64,000 bases of DNA from NCBI RefSeq assembly GCF_019279795.1, contig NC_056745.1, positions 1,491,788,003-1,491,852,002 of the forward strand. The letters are read 5' to 3'. Position numbers and translations under genes: made by a program. Below are positions 21,488 through 32,794 of this stretch, piece by piece (position 1 is the first letter of the stretch; every line of letters begins with the position of its first letter). The notes under the pieces were generated by a model. That model had not been told where the DNA came from. It ran no database searches and worked only from the letters and a program-made list of their open reading frames with translations. Source of the stretch: Protopterus annectens (lineage: Eukaryota > Chordata > Ceratodontiformes > Protopteridae).

Positions 21488-23292
21488 ATGTCAGAAAAAG
21501 TGAATAACTGTTTAACTTGTGGGAAACAAATACCTCATAAAGATTTCCACTCTTACTGCTTACCTTGTTTAGGCCCAGACCACGACATAGCAGCCTGTTT
21601 AGCCTGTGCTTCTTTCAACCGTGAACGCTTAGGCCGGTCGGAGTTTGCTGAACAGTTTTTCGGCTCAGATTTTGCGTACATTATGCCGTCGGATCCTCCG
21701 ACTTGACAAATTGTTAAGAAACGCAAAGAAAAGACCGACACTCGCGGTCCGCGGTTTCGGCCGAAACCACGGTTAAGCAAACCGCGAGTGTCTCGGTTTC
21801 CGGCGGAACCGAGCAAACGGGTCAATCTTCAGCCGAATCCATGACTACTACCGAGGCTCCTGCTACCCTAGTTGAATCGGCCTCTGAAGTTTTGCCTACT
21901 AATGTGGTTTCTCTAGAATTATCGGACACCATCCCTTTGGATGTCTCTACCCCAGCACGTGGTGCTGCTAGGCCTCCTGCAGCCATGTCTATAAAGGCCT
22001 TTGCCAGGGCTAAAGCAGCCAAAACTACTAAGTCTGTGCCTGTTAAGCCCCCCTCTCACAGGCCCAGTTCCAGTTCCCAAATGCTTACTCTGCCAGAGGA
22101 TCTCATCTCTTTAATAAGGGGATCCCAATCTCACCCAGACAGGGCCTCTCAACCTCCAGAAAAGAGACCTAGAGCAGAGCCCCTGAGCCAGTGTCCTCAG
22201 ATGACTCTTCTGATGATTCAGACAATACAGACCATCCAGAGGCTCCTTTTTCTACTTATGAAGATTCCGATGCTGAAGAATCTATTCCTTCTGCCTCTCC
22301 ACCAGAGGAATTTTCCTTTGGGGAAACCTTACATGCCATGAGAGAGCAATTCCAATGGCAGGGACAAGATTTCTCAGATTCAAGAAAAGGCTTAGGACCT
22401 TTCTACACTTACCGCAACATAGGCCCTTAGCTATACCTCCAGTTCTTCCTGTTGTGGATGATGCATTTAATGATGTTTGCACTGCTCCTGATACTTTACC
22501 TCCAGCCCCTGCCAAGCCCGATAGGTTTTACAGGGTACCGGACACTCATCACCACCTATACAAGGCTCCCTTGCAGATCCTGAGACTATCTCCCAGGGGC
22601 CTAAGGCAGTAGCTTCGACCTCAGCGAAAAACCCTCTCCCTTCTGAAAGGGAATCCAGGTCCTTAGAGAGATGGGGTAAAAAAGTATACACCTCTGCTAC
22701 TCTCTCAGCTAGAGCTTTGAACTGTCAGTTTCATATGATCCAATACCAAGAGTTTATGCTTGATCAGTTAACTAAGAAACTGTCCTCTGATGATTCCTTA
22801 GATAAGAAATATGTTTTAGAAATGGTGAATAACATTCAGCAGGTTAGTAACCATTCTTTAAAATGCGGCTATGATGCACTGGAGGCTTCATTTAGATCAG
22901 CCATGACGGGCACAGTTATAAGAAGGCATGCATGGTTGAAAGAACAGGTCTTGCCGGATCATGTTAAAGCAAAACTATTAGATGCTCCTATGGATAAGGT
23001 CAGTCTATGTGGTTCTCCTGCCCAGCAAGTAATGAAGAAAATGGAAGAGAAGGCAAAATCTGTACAAACAGTTAAAGATTTCTTACAGGTTCAGCCCCCA
23101 AGGTTTAGCAGGAACTGGCCTTCCAAAAATTGGTCCTTTCCAGACTCCTCTAAATCTGAGAGAGGCAGGAATAGACGTTCCAGAGGCAGAAATCAATCCA
23201 GAGGAGGTGCCTACAGAGGACGCCAGTGGCAAGGCAATAACCAACGAGGCACAGACACAACCACTGCCACTACAACAGGACAAACACAGTGA
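21488..23292 (+). pseudogene. DIRS copy 2 Gag-like ORF1
   Basis: ATG at 21488, with the Cys-rich finger intact: CLTC, then CLPC, then CLAC with a conserved GPDHD between the last two. The middle region is frame-shifted near 21700, 22190 and 22400-22700. The C-terminal block 22717-23292 is uninterrupted (QFHMIQYQEFMLDQL, NNIQQVSNHSLKCGYDALE, MTGTVIRRHAWLKEQ, SVQTVKDFLQVQPPRFSRNW) and ends in an Arg/Gly-rich tail before the TGA at 23290-23292. Pol starts inside this tail at 23207, giving an 86-bp overlap. Nucleic-acid binding is inferred from the basic tail and finger. Confidence 0.9.
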
Positions 23293-25194
23293 CTTGGCTC
23301 TGACACCGCCTTCCAGGGAACAAATAGCAGCACCCTTAGGTGGAAAGTTAGCCTTATTTTCAAAAAATTGGCACTACATCACAAGAGACAAGTGGATTTT
23401 GCAAATTATAGACCAAGGCTACAGGTTTCATTTCCACACCTTACCAGTAAAAGAGGAATGCCAAACCTACCACCAAATCAAAAACAGAAGCTCTAAAACA
23501 GATAGCTCAATTAACAAAGATGAGAGCTGTGGAAAGGGTGCCACCTACAGAACAGGGCAAAGGATTTTATTCCAGACTCTTCCTAGTACCAAGAAAAGAG
23601 AAAAGTTGGAGACCTATTCTCGACCTGTCCGCTTTAAACACATTCATCATTGTTCCAAAATTCAAAATGCTGACCCTACAGCAACTTCTTCCCATGCTGG
23701 GCAAGGAGTGTTGGCTGGTAACTCTAGATCTCAAGGAGGCATACCTGCATGTCCCCATACGACCAAATTGCAGAAGATACCTCAGATTTCTTGCAGGATC
23801 AGAGCATTATCAATTCTCAGCATTGCCCTTTGGCTTATCTACTGCCCAGAGTATTCACAAAATGCCTGGCATCAGTAATCGCTCATTGCAGGCTACAGGG
23901 AATCCAAATTTATCCATACCTGGACGACTGCCTGATACAAGCGGACAACAAAAGCAAGCTGACACAAGACTTGCAAAGAGTCATTTGCTTACTACAAGCC
24001 CTGGGATACACAGTCAATTTAAAAAAGTCAAGACTGATACCATCCCAAATAAGAACATTCTTGGGTGCAGAATTGGACACAGTAAAACAGATGGCATTCC
24101 TAACTGCAGAAAAACAAGAACATCTCCCTCTTTACTTCTTGGCATTAACAAAGCAGAACAAACTAACAGCAAGGAAAGTACTGCAGGCCTTGGGCTTCAT
24201 GGCATCATGCATAATCCTGGTCCCCCATGCCAGACTGCATTTGAGAAAGCTACAGTGGTACCTAAAGAATTTATGGTCTCAACACAGGCACAGCTTAGAA
24301 ACTGAAATACCACTAATCCCATGCCTGAAACAAGAGTTCCTATGGTGGGCTCAAGCATGCCAGTCAAACCCAGGTTTGCCCTTCCACAACATTCAAGCAA
24401 GCCAAACCATCACAACGGATGCCTCAGACCTAGGTTGGGGGGCCCACATGCTGGACAAATGCATTCAAGGAATATGGACTCCAGATCAGCTGCACCTGCA
24501 CATAAATCAAAAAGAAATGCTGGCAGTAAAACTAGCAATCCAGAATTTCAGACCATTCCTCAAAGAAGGCCAATTAATGATAAGGACAGACAACACCACA
24601 GTCATGTGGTACATCAACAAACAGGGAGGCACTCATTCATACCGCCTATGTCGAATGGCTCTGGACCTATGGAATATGGCTCTGAGCTACAACATTCAGT
24701 TACAGGCAATATTTGTACCGGGAAAAGAAAACATCCTAGCAGACATGTTAAGCAGAACTACCTTGGATGCTCACGAATGGATGCTACACCCGGACATCTT
24801 CAAGGCCATCACAAAAAAATGGGGAATGCCACAAACAGACCTATTCGCATCCCCACTCAATCACCAGATCAAGAAATTCTGCACAAGGACATACCACCCA
24901 CTGGCTTGGAAGGTGGACTCTCTATCCTTCAGTTGGAAAGACCTGACAGCATATGCATTTCCACCTCTCCCTTTGATGCACAAGTTACTACTGAAAATCA
25001 AAGAGGAACGTCCAAGGATAATTCTGATAGCTCCAAATTGGCCAAGACAACATTGATATCCATTGCTGAGGAGCATGTCTCGGGGAGGAACGTGGACACT
25101 ACCCCTGATTCCTTTGATGTTAACTCAGAGCGACTACAACATCATGCATCCAAACCTGAAAACTCTACAACTGACTGCCTGGAACATTACATAA
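23207..25194 (+). pseudogene. DIRS copy 2 Pol: RT, RNase H, methyltransferase-like
   Basis: Starts at ATG 23207 (MPTEDASGKAITNEAQ), +1 relative to Gag as in copy 1. RT motifs (RPILDLSALN, LDLKEAYLHVPI, then YPYLDD at about 23922), RNase H (TTDASDLGWGAH, RTDNTTVMW, ADMLSRT) and the methyltransferase-like block (PQTDLFASPLN, AFPPLPLMH, LIAPNWPRQH) are all readable. Frameshifts at about 23440-23510 and 23850 divide it. A Trp-to-TGA change at 25054-25056 truncates it; without that stop the frame would end at 25194. Confidence 0.93.
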
Positions 25195-25211
25195 GAGCAA
25201 CTAACCCAGAT

Positions 25212-26223
25212 TTATCCCAAAGGGTTAAAGACATTATCCTTGAGGCCCGCAGACCTTCAACAAGAAGGAACTATGCAGGAAAATGGAAAAGGTTTGTCAT
25301 TTGGAGTTCTGAAAGAGGAAAAGATGTGTCAAAGATAGATATTGCCAACATCCTGGAGTATTTGGCAGAGCTTCTCCATACAGGCCTGTCCTATTCCTCC
25401 ATCAAGATACATGCATCCGCTATTTCTGCAGAATACAGCTTCGATCCCCCTGTCTTCTCACACCCTCTACTCAGGCAGTTCCTCAGAGGAATCAAGAATG
25501 TAAAACCTCCTAGGAAACCACCATTACCAGCATGGGACTTGAACTTTGTGCTAGAAAAATTGACACTCCCTCCATTCGAACCAGCAGCAGCAGCAGATCT
25601 TCAACACCTATCCTGGAAAACTGCTTTCCTACTGGCAATTACTTCAGCAAGGAGGGTTTCGGAACTACAGGCCTTAATGGCAGTACAACCCTTCCTAATC
25701 TTCCATCAAGATAGTGTCCATGAGAACTAATCCTACATTTATGCCTAAGGTGGTATCCAGAGTGTCTCTAAACCAGGCAATCCACCTACCTACCTTCTAT
25801 CCCAAACCACAGAACAGGAGGGAAAGACTGCTGCATACCTTGGATGTACACAGACAGTTGCGCTACTACCTGGACAGAACCAAGGGCAATAGAAAAACTG
25901 ACCAGCTTCTAGTAGCTTATGCAACAGGAAGGGAAGGAAAAGCAATTTCCAAACAGACAATCTCCAAGTGGATAGGAAATTGCATAAGATTCTGTTACTC
26001 CTACCATGGAAAGCTAATTCCACAGAACATAAGGCCTCATTCTACAAGGGCTACAGCCACTACCACAGCTTTCTTACGAGGAGTGGCTACCAAGGACATT
26101 ATTGAGGCGGCTACTTGGACCTCTGTGCATACATTTGCCAAGCATTATAAATTACCTCTATACTCTAGATCCCGAACAGGCTTTGCCACTGCTGTTTTGC
26201 AAGGGATCCTAACTACACCATAA
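25212..26223 (+). pseudogene. DIRS copy 2 tyrosine recombinase
   Basis: Nearly intact recombinase of about 335 codons from LSQRVKDIILEARRPSTRR. The catalytic landmarks are all present: SARRVSEL, HSTRATA, and the terminal WTSVHTFAKHY. A 2-bp deletion near 25716 (compare GATAGAGTGTCC in copy 1) is the only clear lesion and separates the N-terminal frame from 25714-26223. The upstream part of the same frame is open without stops back to 24321 across RNase H. Role: circle integration by recombination. Confidence 0.94.
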
Positions 26224-26262
26224 TTCTTCTTCCTCCTCCCCTAGTTTGGCTATGGTATTCTA

Positions 26263-26360
26263 CCCATTTGTTAGGACTGCAGATGCATCCTTGAAGGACA
26301 TAGTACAGTTTTGTACCTACCATAAATGTAGATGTCCGAACAGGATAGCATCTGCAGTCA
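26263..26360 (+). repeat. DIRS copy 2 internal complementary region
   Basis: Reverse complement of the left end joined to the reverse complement of the right end at the same GACAT|AGTACAG junction as in copy 1. Confidence 0.93.
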
Positions 26361-26571
26361 GGATTACCCACCCTCCTTCCCCTCTGTGGTACTCCTAGGG
26401 TATTTACCCTCCTAATAGCTAGCTGGGGGGGGGGGTCTCTTATGGTGTATTTGTTTGTATATATGTACATACATGCTTATTTTTTGTGTTTGCCTTCTAC
26501 TTTTTGGAAACATTGGCATTTATCCAAAATTTAGCTTTCCAAGAGGGCAACTGGCATCTGGGGCAAGAAAC

Positions 26572-26780
26572 ACTGAGGAAAATGGCGTCGGCTGATGCCT
26601 TTATACCTGAAGACCAGCAGAGATGACGTCGGGTGAAGTGCGACACCAGCCGAGGCCAGACCCAGACTTTGGAATCCGGCCGACCGAAGGGCTGCCTGAT
26701 GACAGGACAACCCATTTGTTAGGACTGCAGATGCTATCCTGTTCGGACATCTACATTTATGGTAGGTACAAAACTGTACT
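26572..26780 (-). repeat. DIRS copy 2, right inverted terminal repeat
   Basis: Inverted partner of 21167-21355, with the extra terminal segment ending ACTGTACT. Contains a minus-strand TATA box and a GATGACGTC motif. Confidence 0.92.
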
Positions 26781-26946
26781 TTTTCTCTTGTTCATATCAC
26801 TAACCTTCCCTCATAACCTTACTCCTGCCCACATTCTCTACTAGTTCTTTCCCTATACTCTTTCAGCCTTCTATTTCCTCACTCCTCAAATCCATACCGG
26901 TTTGTGTCCTCCCTCTGACCTCTCTCTTACTGATAGAATCCCTCTG

Positions 26947-27160
26947 TCCTCTCTCCCACTCATAAGATCCCTACTCTCACCTTTCCCTACCATAATCGCC
27001 TTCTGTCCACCTCTATAACCTTGCTCTCAACCTAGCAACTGTCAGCTTCTCTGCCCTCTCTCCCACTCATAAGATCCCTACTCTCACCTTTCCCTACCAT
27101 AATCGCCTTCTATCCACCTCTATAACCTTGCTCTCAACCTAGCAACTGTCAGCTTCTCTG
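26947..27160 (+). repeat. 107-bp tandem duplication, CT-rich
   Basis: Two nearly identical 107-bp units: TCCCACTCATAAGATCCCTA occurs at 26954 and 27061, and the units differ at one or two bases. It lies upstream of the L2-type ORF and may be part of that LINE's 5' UTR. Confidence 0.9.
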
Positions 27161-27533
27161 CTTAGTTTCTGCACAGTTACATTCAAAGCAGGCCCCTAGA
27201 CATTAACCACAGCATACTTTCCACTATAACACATTATTCTACCCCCTTACTGATTATTTTTTTCTCTTATAGTTTGCTATAACTACTCGAGTGTACTGCC
27301 CCGCTCCATTCGCTACGCTCACTTCGCTCCCCTACCCTAACCCCATTCTCACCCACCCCTAATTCAGTTTCATTTATAGCTTGTAGACCACTCCCCCAAC
27401 ACATCCATCTCACAATTACCCAATCAAACCTCACTTACCATCCCTGACTAACAGACACCCTAGTCAACACCAGTATACTTTGAATATAAATATCACTCCT
27501 ACACCAACCTACCTACTCCTATAACTGAACAAC

Positions 27534-27923
27534 ATGTCTTGTATACACTTCTCCCACCTACTAAAAGTTTTCTATTCCTCATCGACCATCTTCTCTCTCC
27601 TTTTTCTGTCACTCCTCTCCTCCTACCACATATACCTTAATACCACCTCTACTCCACCATGGCAAACAGATTCCACAACAAGTCCTAGACAGGAAGAACA
27701 TTTCCCTATATCACCCTACCACCTTTCCTCCACCCACTCTCTCACCCCCTTTACAATACCAGTACCCCAGCCTCCCATAAACGGACTAAAATATTTTACA
27801 AACTTAACAAGCTCTACCTATACTTCCCCCAAAACCTTACTTGCTGCGGAGACATTCATTCTAACGCAGGGCCCAACAGTACTTCCCACAGTACCATTCA
27901 GCAACCATATCCACTATATCTAA
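27534..27923 (+). pseudogene. Open segment upstream of L2 endonuclease
   Basis: 129 codons rich in Pro, Ser and Thr, with a hydrophobic run near the N-terminus. No domain recognised. It is in a different frame from the endonuclease that starts around 27935, so it is either a decayed ORF1 or N-terminal extension or chance; function unknown. Confidence 0.35.
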
Positions 27924-27934
27924 GGCAATCATTA

Positions 27935-28614
27935 TCTCTGCTCCTTTTAAACATCAATGTAAGAAGCATTCATAACGAAACCCAGGCCTTCATACCCTAC
28001 TAGCTCTATACAAGCCAAATGTTGTGGTGCTAACAGAAACATGGCTTAAACCTGAACACCATGCTGATGAAGTCAGTGCACCTGGCTACAGCATCATACA
28101 TAGAGACTGAAGAAGTAAAACAGGAGGTGGTGTGGCACCACTTTTCCAAAACCACCTCACTTTTGAACAAATTGAGTGCAACTCCCAAGAAGTAAAAGTA
28201 ATAGAACTAATTCTAGGCAAATTAAAACTCAACTCTAACAAACACATTATAATTGCAGGTGGTTATATCTCACCAGACAATAGCAGTATCATACTTGAAA
28301 ACCTATTAAACTGGATGTCATCCTCTCTTCCTCAAGAAACTATAATATTAGGTGACTTTAACATTGACTGGTCTGACTGTTCCAGCAATAATCCCTCCAC
28401 CCATATAAACATCCATAGTTTTAACCAAATTATTACTGACCCCACTAGAGCTGACAAAACCTCTAAACGCCAATCTATCTTAGATTGGATACTGCTATCA
28501 GACGCCAATCTAGCTCACCATTCAGGCTGTCTCCCTGACAGTTTGAGTGATCATCAAGCAACCTATTTAATAAGGAATCGATCCCGCCACATTAAACAAC
28601 CATTGTCAGAGTAA
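27935..28614 (+). pseudogene. L2-type APE endonuclease
   Basis: The domain opens with LLLNINVRSIHN (about 27935), then VVVLTETWLKPE (28020-28055), TKGGGVAP-like TGGGVAPLF (28125), TIILGDFNIDWSD (28335-28375), ILDWILL (28480) and LSDHQATYLI (28545-28570). The Glu, Asp-Phe-Asn and Asp-His landmarks of the exonuclease/endonuclease fold are kept. A frame change near 27990 and a stop at 28108 break the N-terminal part; 28132-28614 is open. Confidence 0.88.
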
Positions 28615-28659
28615 TACATAACAAAAAGTCCTTCAGACCTATAGACTTAATCAATTCAC

Positions 28660-30690
28660 CAACATGTTGCAACTAGACTCCTTAAAACTATTACCTCTTG
28701 ATGATGGTGTGCAGTACTTCAACTCACCCTTCTTAAACGTCCTAAACTGTCATGCACACCCCCCAGAACCATTAGAATCAGAACTAACTATGCCCCATGG
28801 CTAACTAAAGATACTAAAACCATAATGAAAGAAAGGGACAGAGCCTGGAGACAATTCCAGAAACAAAAAAAACAGCATTACAAGACAAACTTATCTGGAA
28901 CTACGCAACAAAGCTAAAAGACTAGTAAAACATGACAAAACTAACTACCATACAACCATGCAGGAAAATACTCCCAACAACCCTCACAAATTCTGGGCCA
29001 ACATAAACATTTTACTGCACACGGGAAAATCCACCACTCCTAACCCTTTTCTACCAAATAACCATGAAAATATCCCCACCCAATTCAACAAATATTTTAC
29101 TGAAACAGTCCAATCCCTAGCCAACACCCAAAATTCTACTAATAGTCCCTTACCTACAAAGACCCCAACCACACCAATATAACAAACAACTCCCCCAGTT
29201 TCTCCCTGGAACCAGTCCCTACCAAAACTATTGCTAAACTTCTCAAGAAGCTGAAACCAACCACATTGGTGGCTGACAGTCTACCTACAGACTTCCTTCA
29301 AATAACTGCTGAAGCTATAGATTACCCAGTGTCCACTGTCATAAATAGGTCAATATCAGAACATAAAGTACCTCATACCTGGAAAATATTGCATATTATA
29401 CCTCTGCACAAAAGGGGGAAAGTCCCTTGAAATTACTATCGCCCTATTGCTATCCTGTCACTTTTATCAAAAATATTAGAAAGGGGGTAGTCCATTCCCA
29501 ACTAATGCAGTACCTCCTAAAAAATAACATGCTATCCATATCCCAGCATGGCTTCAGACCTTGCCATAGCACTACTACAGCACTACTGTCCTTCACCAAC
29601 ACTGTCAGTCACCATAGAAACAGTGGCTATTCGTATCCTCAATATTCCTAGACTTATCAAAAGCCTTTGATATGGTGAACCATGGTATGCTCTTAGTCTA
29701 GTAACACTTAACATAAGCTCCTCCACCATATCATGGTTCAATAAACTATCTAACAGACGATCAGCAGGCAGTTCTATGGCAAGAGAAACTGTCCTCTCTT
29801 TTACCAGTAGGTATAGGTGTTCCCCAAGGGTTCATCCTAGGACCTCTGTTATTCTCACTGTTTACAATAGCCTCATCCACACCCTCTGCCTCAGTTGTGC
29901 AATATGCAGATGATACCACCATTATATGTGCCTCCCCCACCCTACATGAAGTAAAAGCCATAACCCAAACAAACTTCTCCTTAGCTGAGGACGGGTTCAC
30001 TAACATAAAACTTATTCTTAATCCCAAACAAAACCAGCTCACTCTCTTTAGCTCTAGTCGATCTCCTCCTGTAAATAACGATTTTACCATAACTTCTAGG
30101 GACAGCATACAAATTACCCCAACTACACACAAAACTATTAGGTGCTGAAATCGGCAATCTAAGATTTGACATTTAAATCGGCCAAACAATTAAGAAAGTC
30201 AACAAAAAGCTTGGTCTCCTCTACAGGAATAGACAGTTCATCACTAGACCTACCAAGGCCACCTTAGCAAGAACCCACCTTTTATCCATTCTCCTTTATG
30301 CCTCCCCTTTCTTAACTAATCTTCGCCACAGAGAAGTAAACTGGAATCCTGCTACAAGATTGCCAGATTTGCTACTGATTCCTCTCATAGATCCCATCAC
30401 TGTCTAGCCCTTAAACAACTAAATTGGCTCGAATTACCTCAACTACTCCTACTCAACCAACTCTTAGTAGCACATAAACTCTACTACCACTGTGATAAGA
30501 CCCCAGCACTTCAAAACTTAATTCTCCCATACACCACCACCAGAACCCTTAGATCAAGTCATCAGAACCACATAAATTTCATCAAACACAAAAATGATGC
30601 AGGTACCTGGAATTCACTCCCAAGCCACCTAACCTCTACCACCTCTACTTCCCAATTTAAAAAACTTCTGAAAACCCACTACATAACTAA
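28660..30690 (+). pseudogene. L2-type reverse transcriptase and C-terminal domain
   Basis: The linker 28958-29182 (FWANINILLHTGKS, FNKYFTETVQS) leads to the RT: LLKKLKPTTLVADSLPTDFL, IIPLHKRGK, NYYRPIAILSLLSKILE (29430), QHGFRP (29550), SKAFDMVNH (29655-29675), GVPQGFILGPLLFSLF (29815-29865), then QYADDTTIICAS with an intact YADD at about 29900. The C-terminal domain includes LARTHLLSILLYA (30275-30300) and a final GTWNSLPSHLTS before the stop at about 30692. Many stops and indels interrupt it, so it is inactive. Confidence 0.88.
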
Positions 30691-30937
30691 TTAGCACTGC
30701 ACATGTTACTCCCCAGGCTACACCATATCACTGTGCTGGTGATAGGACGCTGTTAGGGATAATTGACTCCTCCCTATGTCCTGTTGCCAGTAATCTGCTT
30801 TAGTATCTAATGCTTGCTCCCCAACTCGAGAGAAAAAAACATTTTTTTTCTTTATATATATTCACTGCTCACTTATGTTGGAATGTTCTTTTATACTGTA
30901 CTATATACTGTATGTACTGCATATATGTATCCTATAT

Positions 30938-30952
30938 GTATATTACTATTAT
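30938..30952 (+). repeat. 15-bp target-site duplication, left
   Basis: GTATATTACTATTAT, identical to 31951-31965, directly flanks the foldback element. Confidence 0.88.
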
Positions 30953-31950
30953 AATAAAAAAATATCAGCGAGACCTGAACGCAAACTCGCTACCACTTGC
31001 AACAATATTGCCAACAGCAAATGTACACAATTCCAACACCACGGAAAGTATAAAAACAGGTTTAATGTTAGAAAGTTAAGCGTTTTCACCCGCACATAGC
31101 GAGCTTCATCAGAACAATTGATACAACAAATGGAAGGCATTTAAATACCAGTTCTTGGCGCCAAAATGTCTTAAAGCTATAGGCAATGAATAACATAAAA
31201 TCAACATTTTAATTTCCTATTATAAAATACTAACCATGATAAAAATATATATATAAATGTATGAGAGAAATATCTATAAAATACAAATGTAAACCAACCA
31301 ACTATTATTGTGCTTACCAAAACAGTTCATAAAAATTAGTTATTTCATAAGTATTATTTGTATGAAAAAATTATTGTTGCAAGAAAAAAATGTATAAACC
31401 TTCATAATGAATACATTACCTATCTAACTCCAAAATGGGTTTAACAGTTATGAATTCATTTAGTCCGGGTGGTGTCATGGCATCAGTTAACAGTTGCCAC
31501 CAAAACACTCTATATGCTAGAAAATTCTTAGTATTACCACCTCTGGGATTTGTAATGAACTGTTTTGGTAAGCACAATAATAGTTGTTGGTTTACATTTG
31601 TATTTTATAGATATTTCACTCATACATTTATATATATATTTTTATCATGGTTAGTATTTTATAACAGAAAATGTTGATTTTCTATTATTAATTGCCTATA
31701 GCTTTAAGACATTTTGGCGCCAAGAACTGGTATTTAAATGCCTTCCATTTGTTGTATCAATTGTTCTAATGAAGCTCGCTATGTGTGGGTGAAAGCGCTT
31801 AACTTTCTAACATTAAACCTGTTTTTATACTTTCCGTGTTGTTGGAATTGTGTACATTTGCTGTTGGCAATATTGTTGCAAGTGGTAGCAAGTTTGCATT
31901 CAGGTCTCGCTGATAATTTTTTATTTTACGTTCCGAACGTTGTTTCAGTG
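30953..31950. mobile_element. 998-bp foldback element with 15-bp TSD
   Basis: The left arm 30953-31330 is the inverted copy of 31555-31925 (about 375 bp, roughly 95 percent by eye), with a 224-bp spacer (31331-31554). Shared landmarks are TATCAGCGAGACC at the outer end, GGCGCCAAGAACTGGTATTT, and ACCAAAACAGTTCAT at the inner end. The right end has 25 extra bases (31926-31950) with no counterpart on the left. The arms contain a CTGATGA...GAAA motif. The spacer encodes nothing recognised. It lies inside the 3' UTR of an L2-type LINE. The long duplication suggests target-primed or Penelope-like insertion rather than a cut-and-paste transposase. Confidence 0.88.
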
Positions 31951-31965
31951 GTATATTACTATTAT
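31951..31965 (+). repeat. 15-bp target-site duplication, right
   Basis: Identical to 30938-30952. L2 3' UTR sequence resumes immediately after it. Confidence 0.88.
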
Positions 31966-32101
31966 GTGTCTTTAGTTGCTGCTATGTTTTCACTATTGAA
32001 TTGTATTGTTTGCTTGGAGCTTTTCTCCCTGGGCCTCCGCTGAAAATGGACCTGCATCCAGTCTCACTTTCCTGGTTAACAAATGTAAACTAAAATAAAA
32101 T
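31966..32101 (+). mobile_element. L2-type LINE, 3' terminal part
   Basis: The end of the LINE cut by the foldback element. It carries the conserved tail: GGAGCTTTTCTCCCTGGGCC, CGCTGAAAATGG, CCAGTCTCACTTTCCTGG, AACAAATG and an AAATAAAATG end. Confidence 0.87.
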
Positions 32102-32109
32102 GTTTCTCA

Positions 32110-32790
32110 GGCAGGTATGTGCCTTGCATTGAGTGGCATTCTATCTTCACCAAGGATGATGTTACACAATGAGCCAAAAATAGTTGACTTCAATAATTGG
32201 CTTAGTTTCTGGTATCTTTCCAGTGAGATTCAATATTTGTCAGCATGGAAGGACATGGTTAACTAACCATGTTGCTTTGCAAAGGATGGTCTGCACCTGT
32301 CTGCCTTAGACTTCTAAATTTTGACTTAAACGTTGTCCACCCCCATTGCCTTTTTAAGTCGATGCCAAATTGACAACCTTACCAACATAGCAAATAAAAC
32401 ACAAAGAAACTAAAGGGGTTACTGTTCAGTTCTTGTAGCCTAAACATAAAGCTCCATACTATAGAAGCTTTCTTCACTCTGCAGAATACAGACATCTTTG
32501 CAGTTGCTGAGAAATGGTTTAAATCTGAAGAAAGTGCTCCAGCAGTGCAAGGCTTCAGTACCTTCCATGCATTTAGGCCACCAGGTGCACATAGAGGTAC
32601 AAAAGGTGGAGGAGTGTCAGTCTGTTAGCGGTAAGCGTAACTCTACACCGGCTAAATGTATCCACATGGAAATTACCATAAACAAAATCGCATCTCATAT
32701 CCCAGCAAGCTATAGGTCACCCGCTATGTCCCTACAATCCCATAGCTAGACCTACTGGAGGCACCATTAAACCAGATATTCATGGGAGCC
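32110..32790 (+). mobile_element. CR1-type LINE fragment: ORF1 end and ORF2 start
   Basis: 32145-32335 encodes the C-terminal part of the ORF1 esterase (FNNWLSFWYL, IQYLSAWKDM, AKDGLHLSALDF), with the block V His preserved. 32410-32640 encodes the ORF2 start (NTDIFAVAEKWF, TKGGGVSV), matching the CR1 ORF2 at 11915. Frames are broken. The fragment begins just after the L2 tail and ends before a minus-strand L2 3' end at 32795. Whether it was once joined to 33780-34862 is unclear, because the whole RT between them is missing. Confidence 0.78.
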
Positions 32791-32794
32791 ATTA

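Larger units (their letters stand above)
21167..26780 (+). mobile_element. DIRS1-type retrotransposon, copy 2
   Basis: Complete-length element of about 5614 bp, collinear with copy 1 and the best preserved of the three. Its boundaries are GATGTCCTTCAAGG on the left and ACAAAACTGTACT on the right. All modules are present: left ITR, Gag, Pol, tyrosine recombinase, internal complementary region, right ITR. Inactivating changes are few: indels in Gag, about two frameshifts in RT, one nonsense codon in the methyltransferase-like region, and a 2-bp deletion in the recombinase. Confidence 0.96.
26781..30952 (+). mobile_element. L2-type LINE, 5' part to 3' UTR
   Basis: Plus-strand LINE with a pyrimidine-rich leader (26781-27530), a Pro/Ser/Thr-rich open segment (27534-27923), APE (27935-28614), linker and RT (28660-30690), and an AT-rich 3' UTR. 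The 3' UTR is cut at 30952 by a foldback insertion and ends at 32101. The 5' boundary is uncertain because DIRS copy 2 abuts it. L2 assignment rests on the ORF order, the C-terminal WNSLP motif and the shared 3' tail. Confidence 0.8.

Noticed and set aside
30953..31950. Palindrome as an assembly artefact
   Set aside because: The arms differ at many bases and a clean 15-bp duplication flanks the unit, which an artificial inverted join would not produce.
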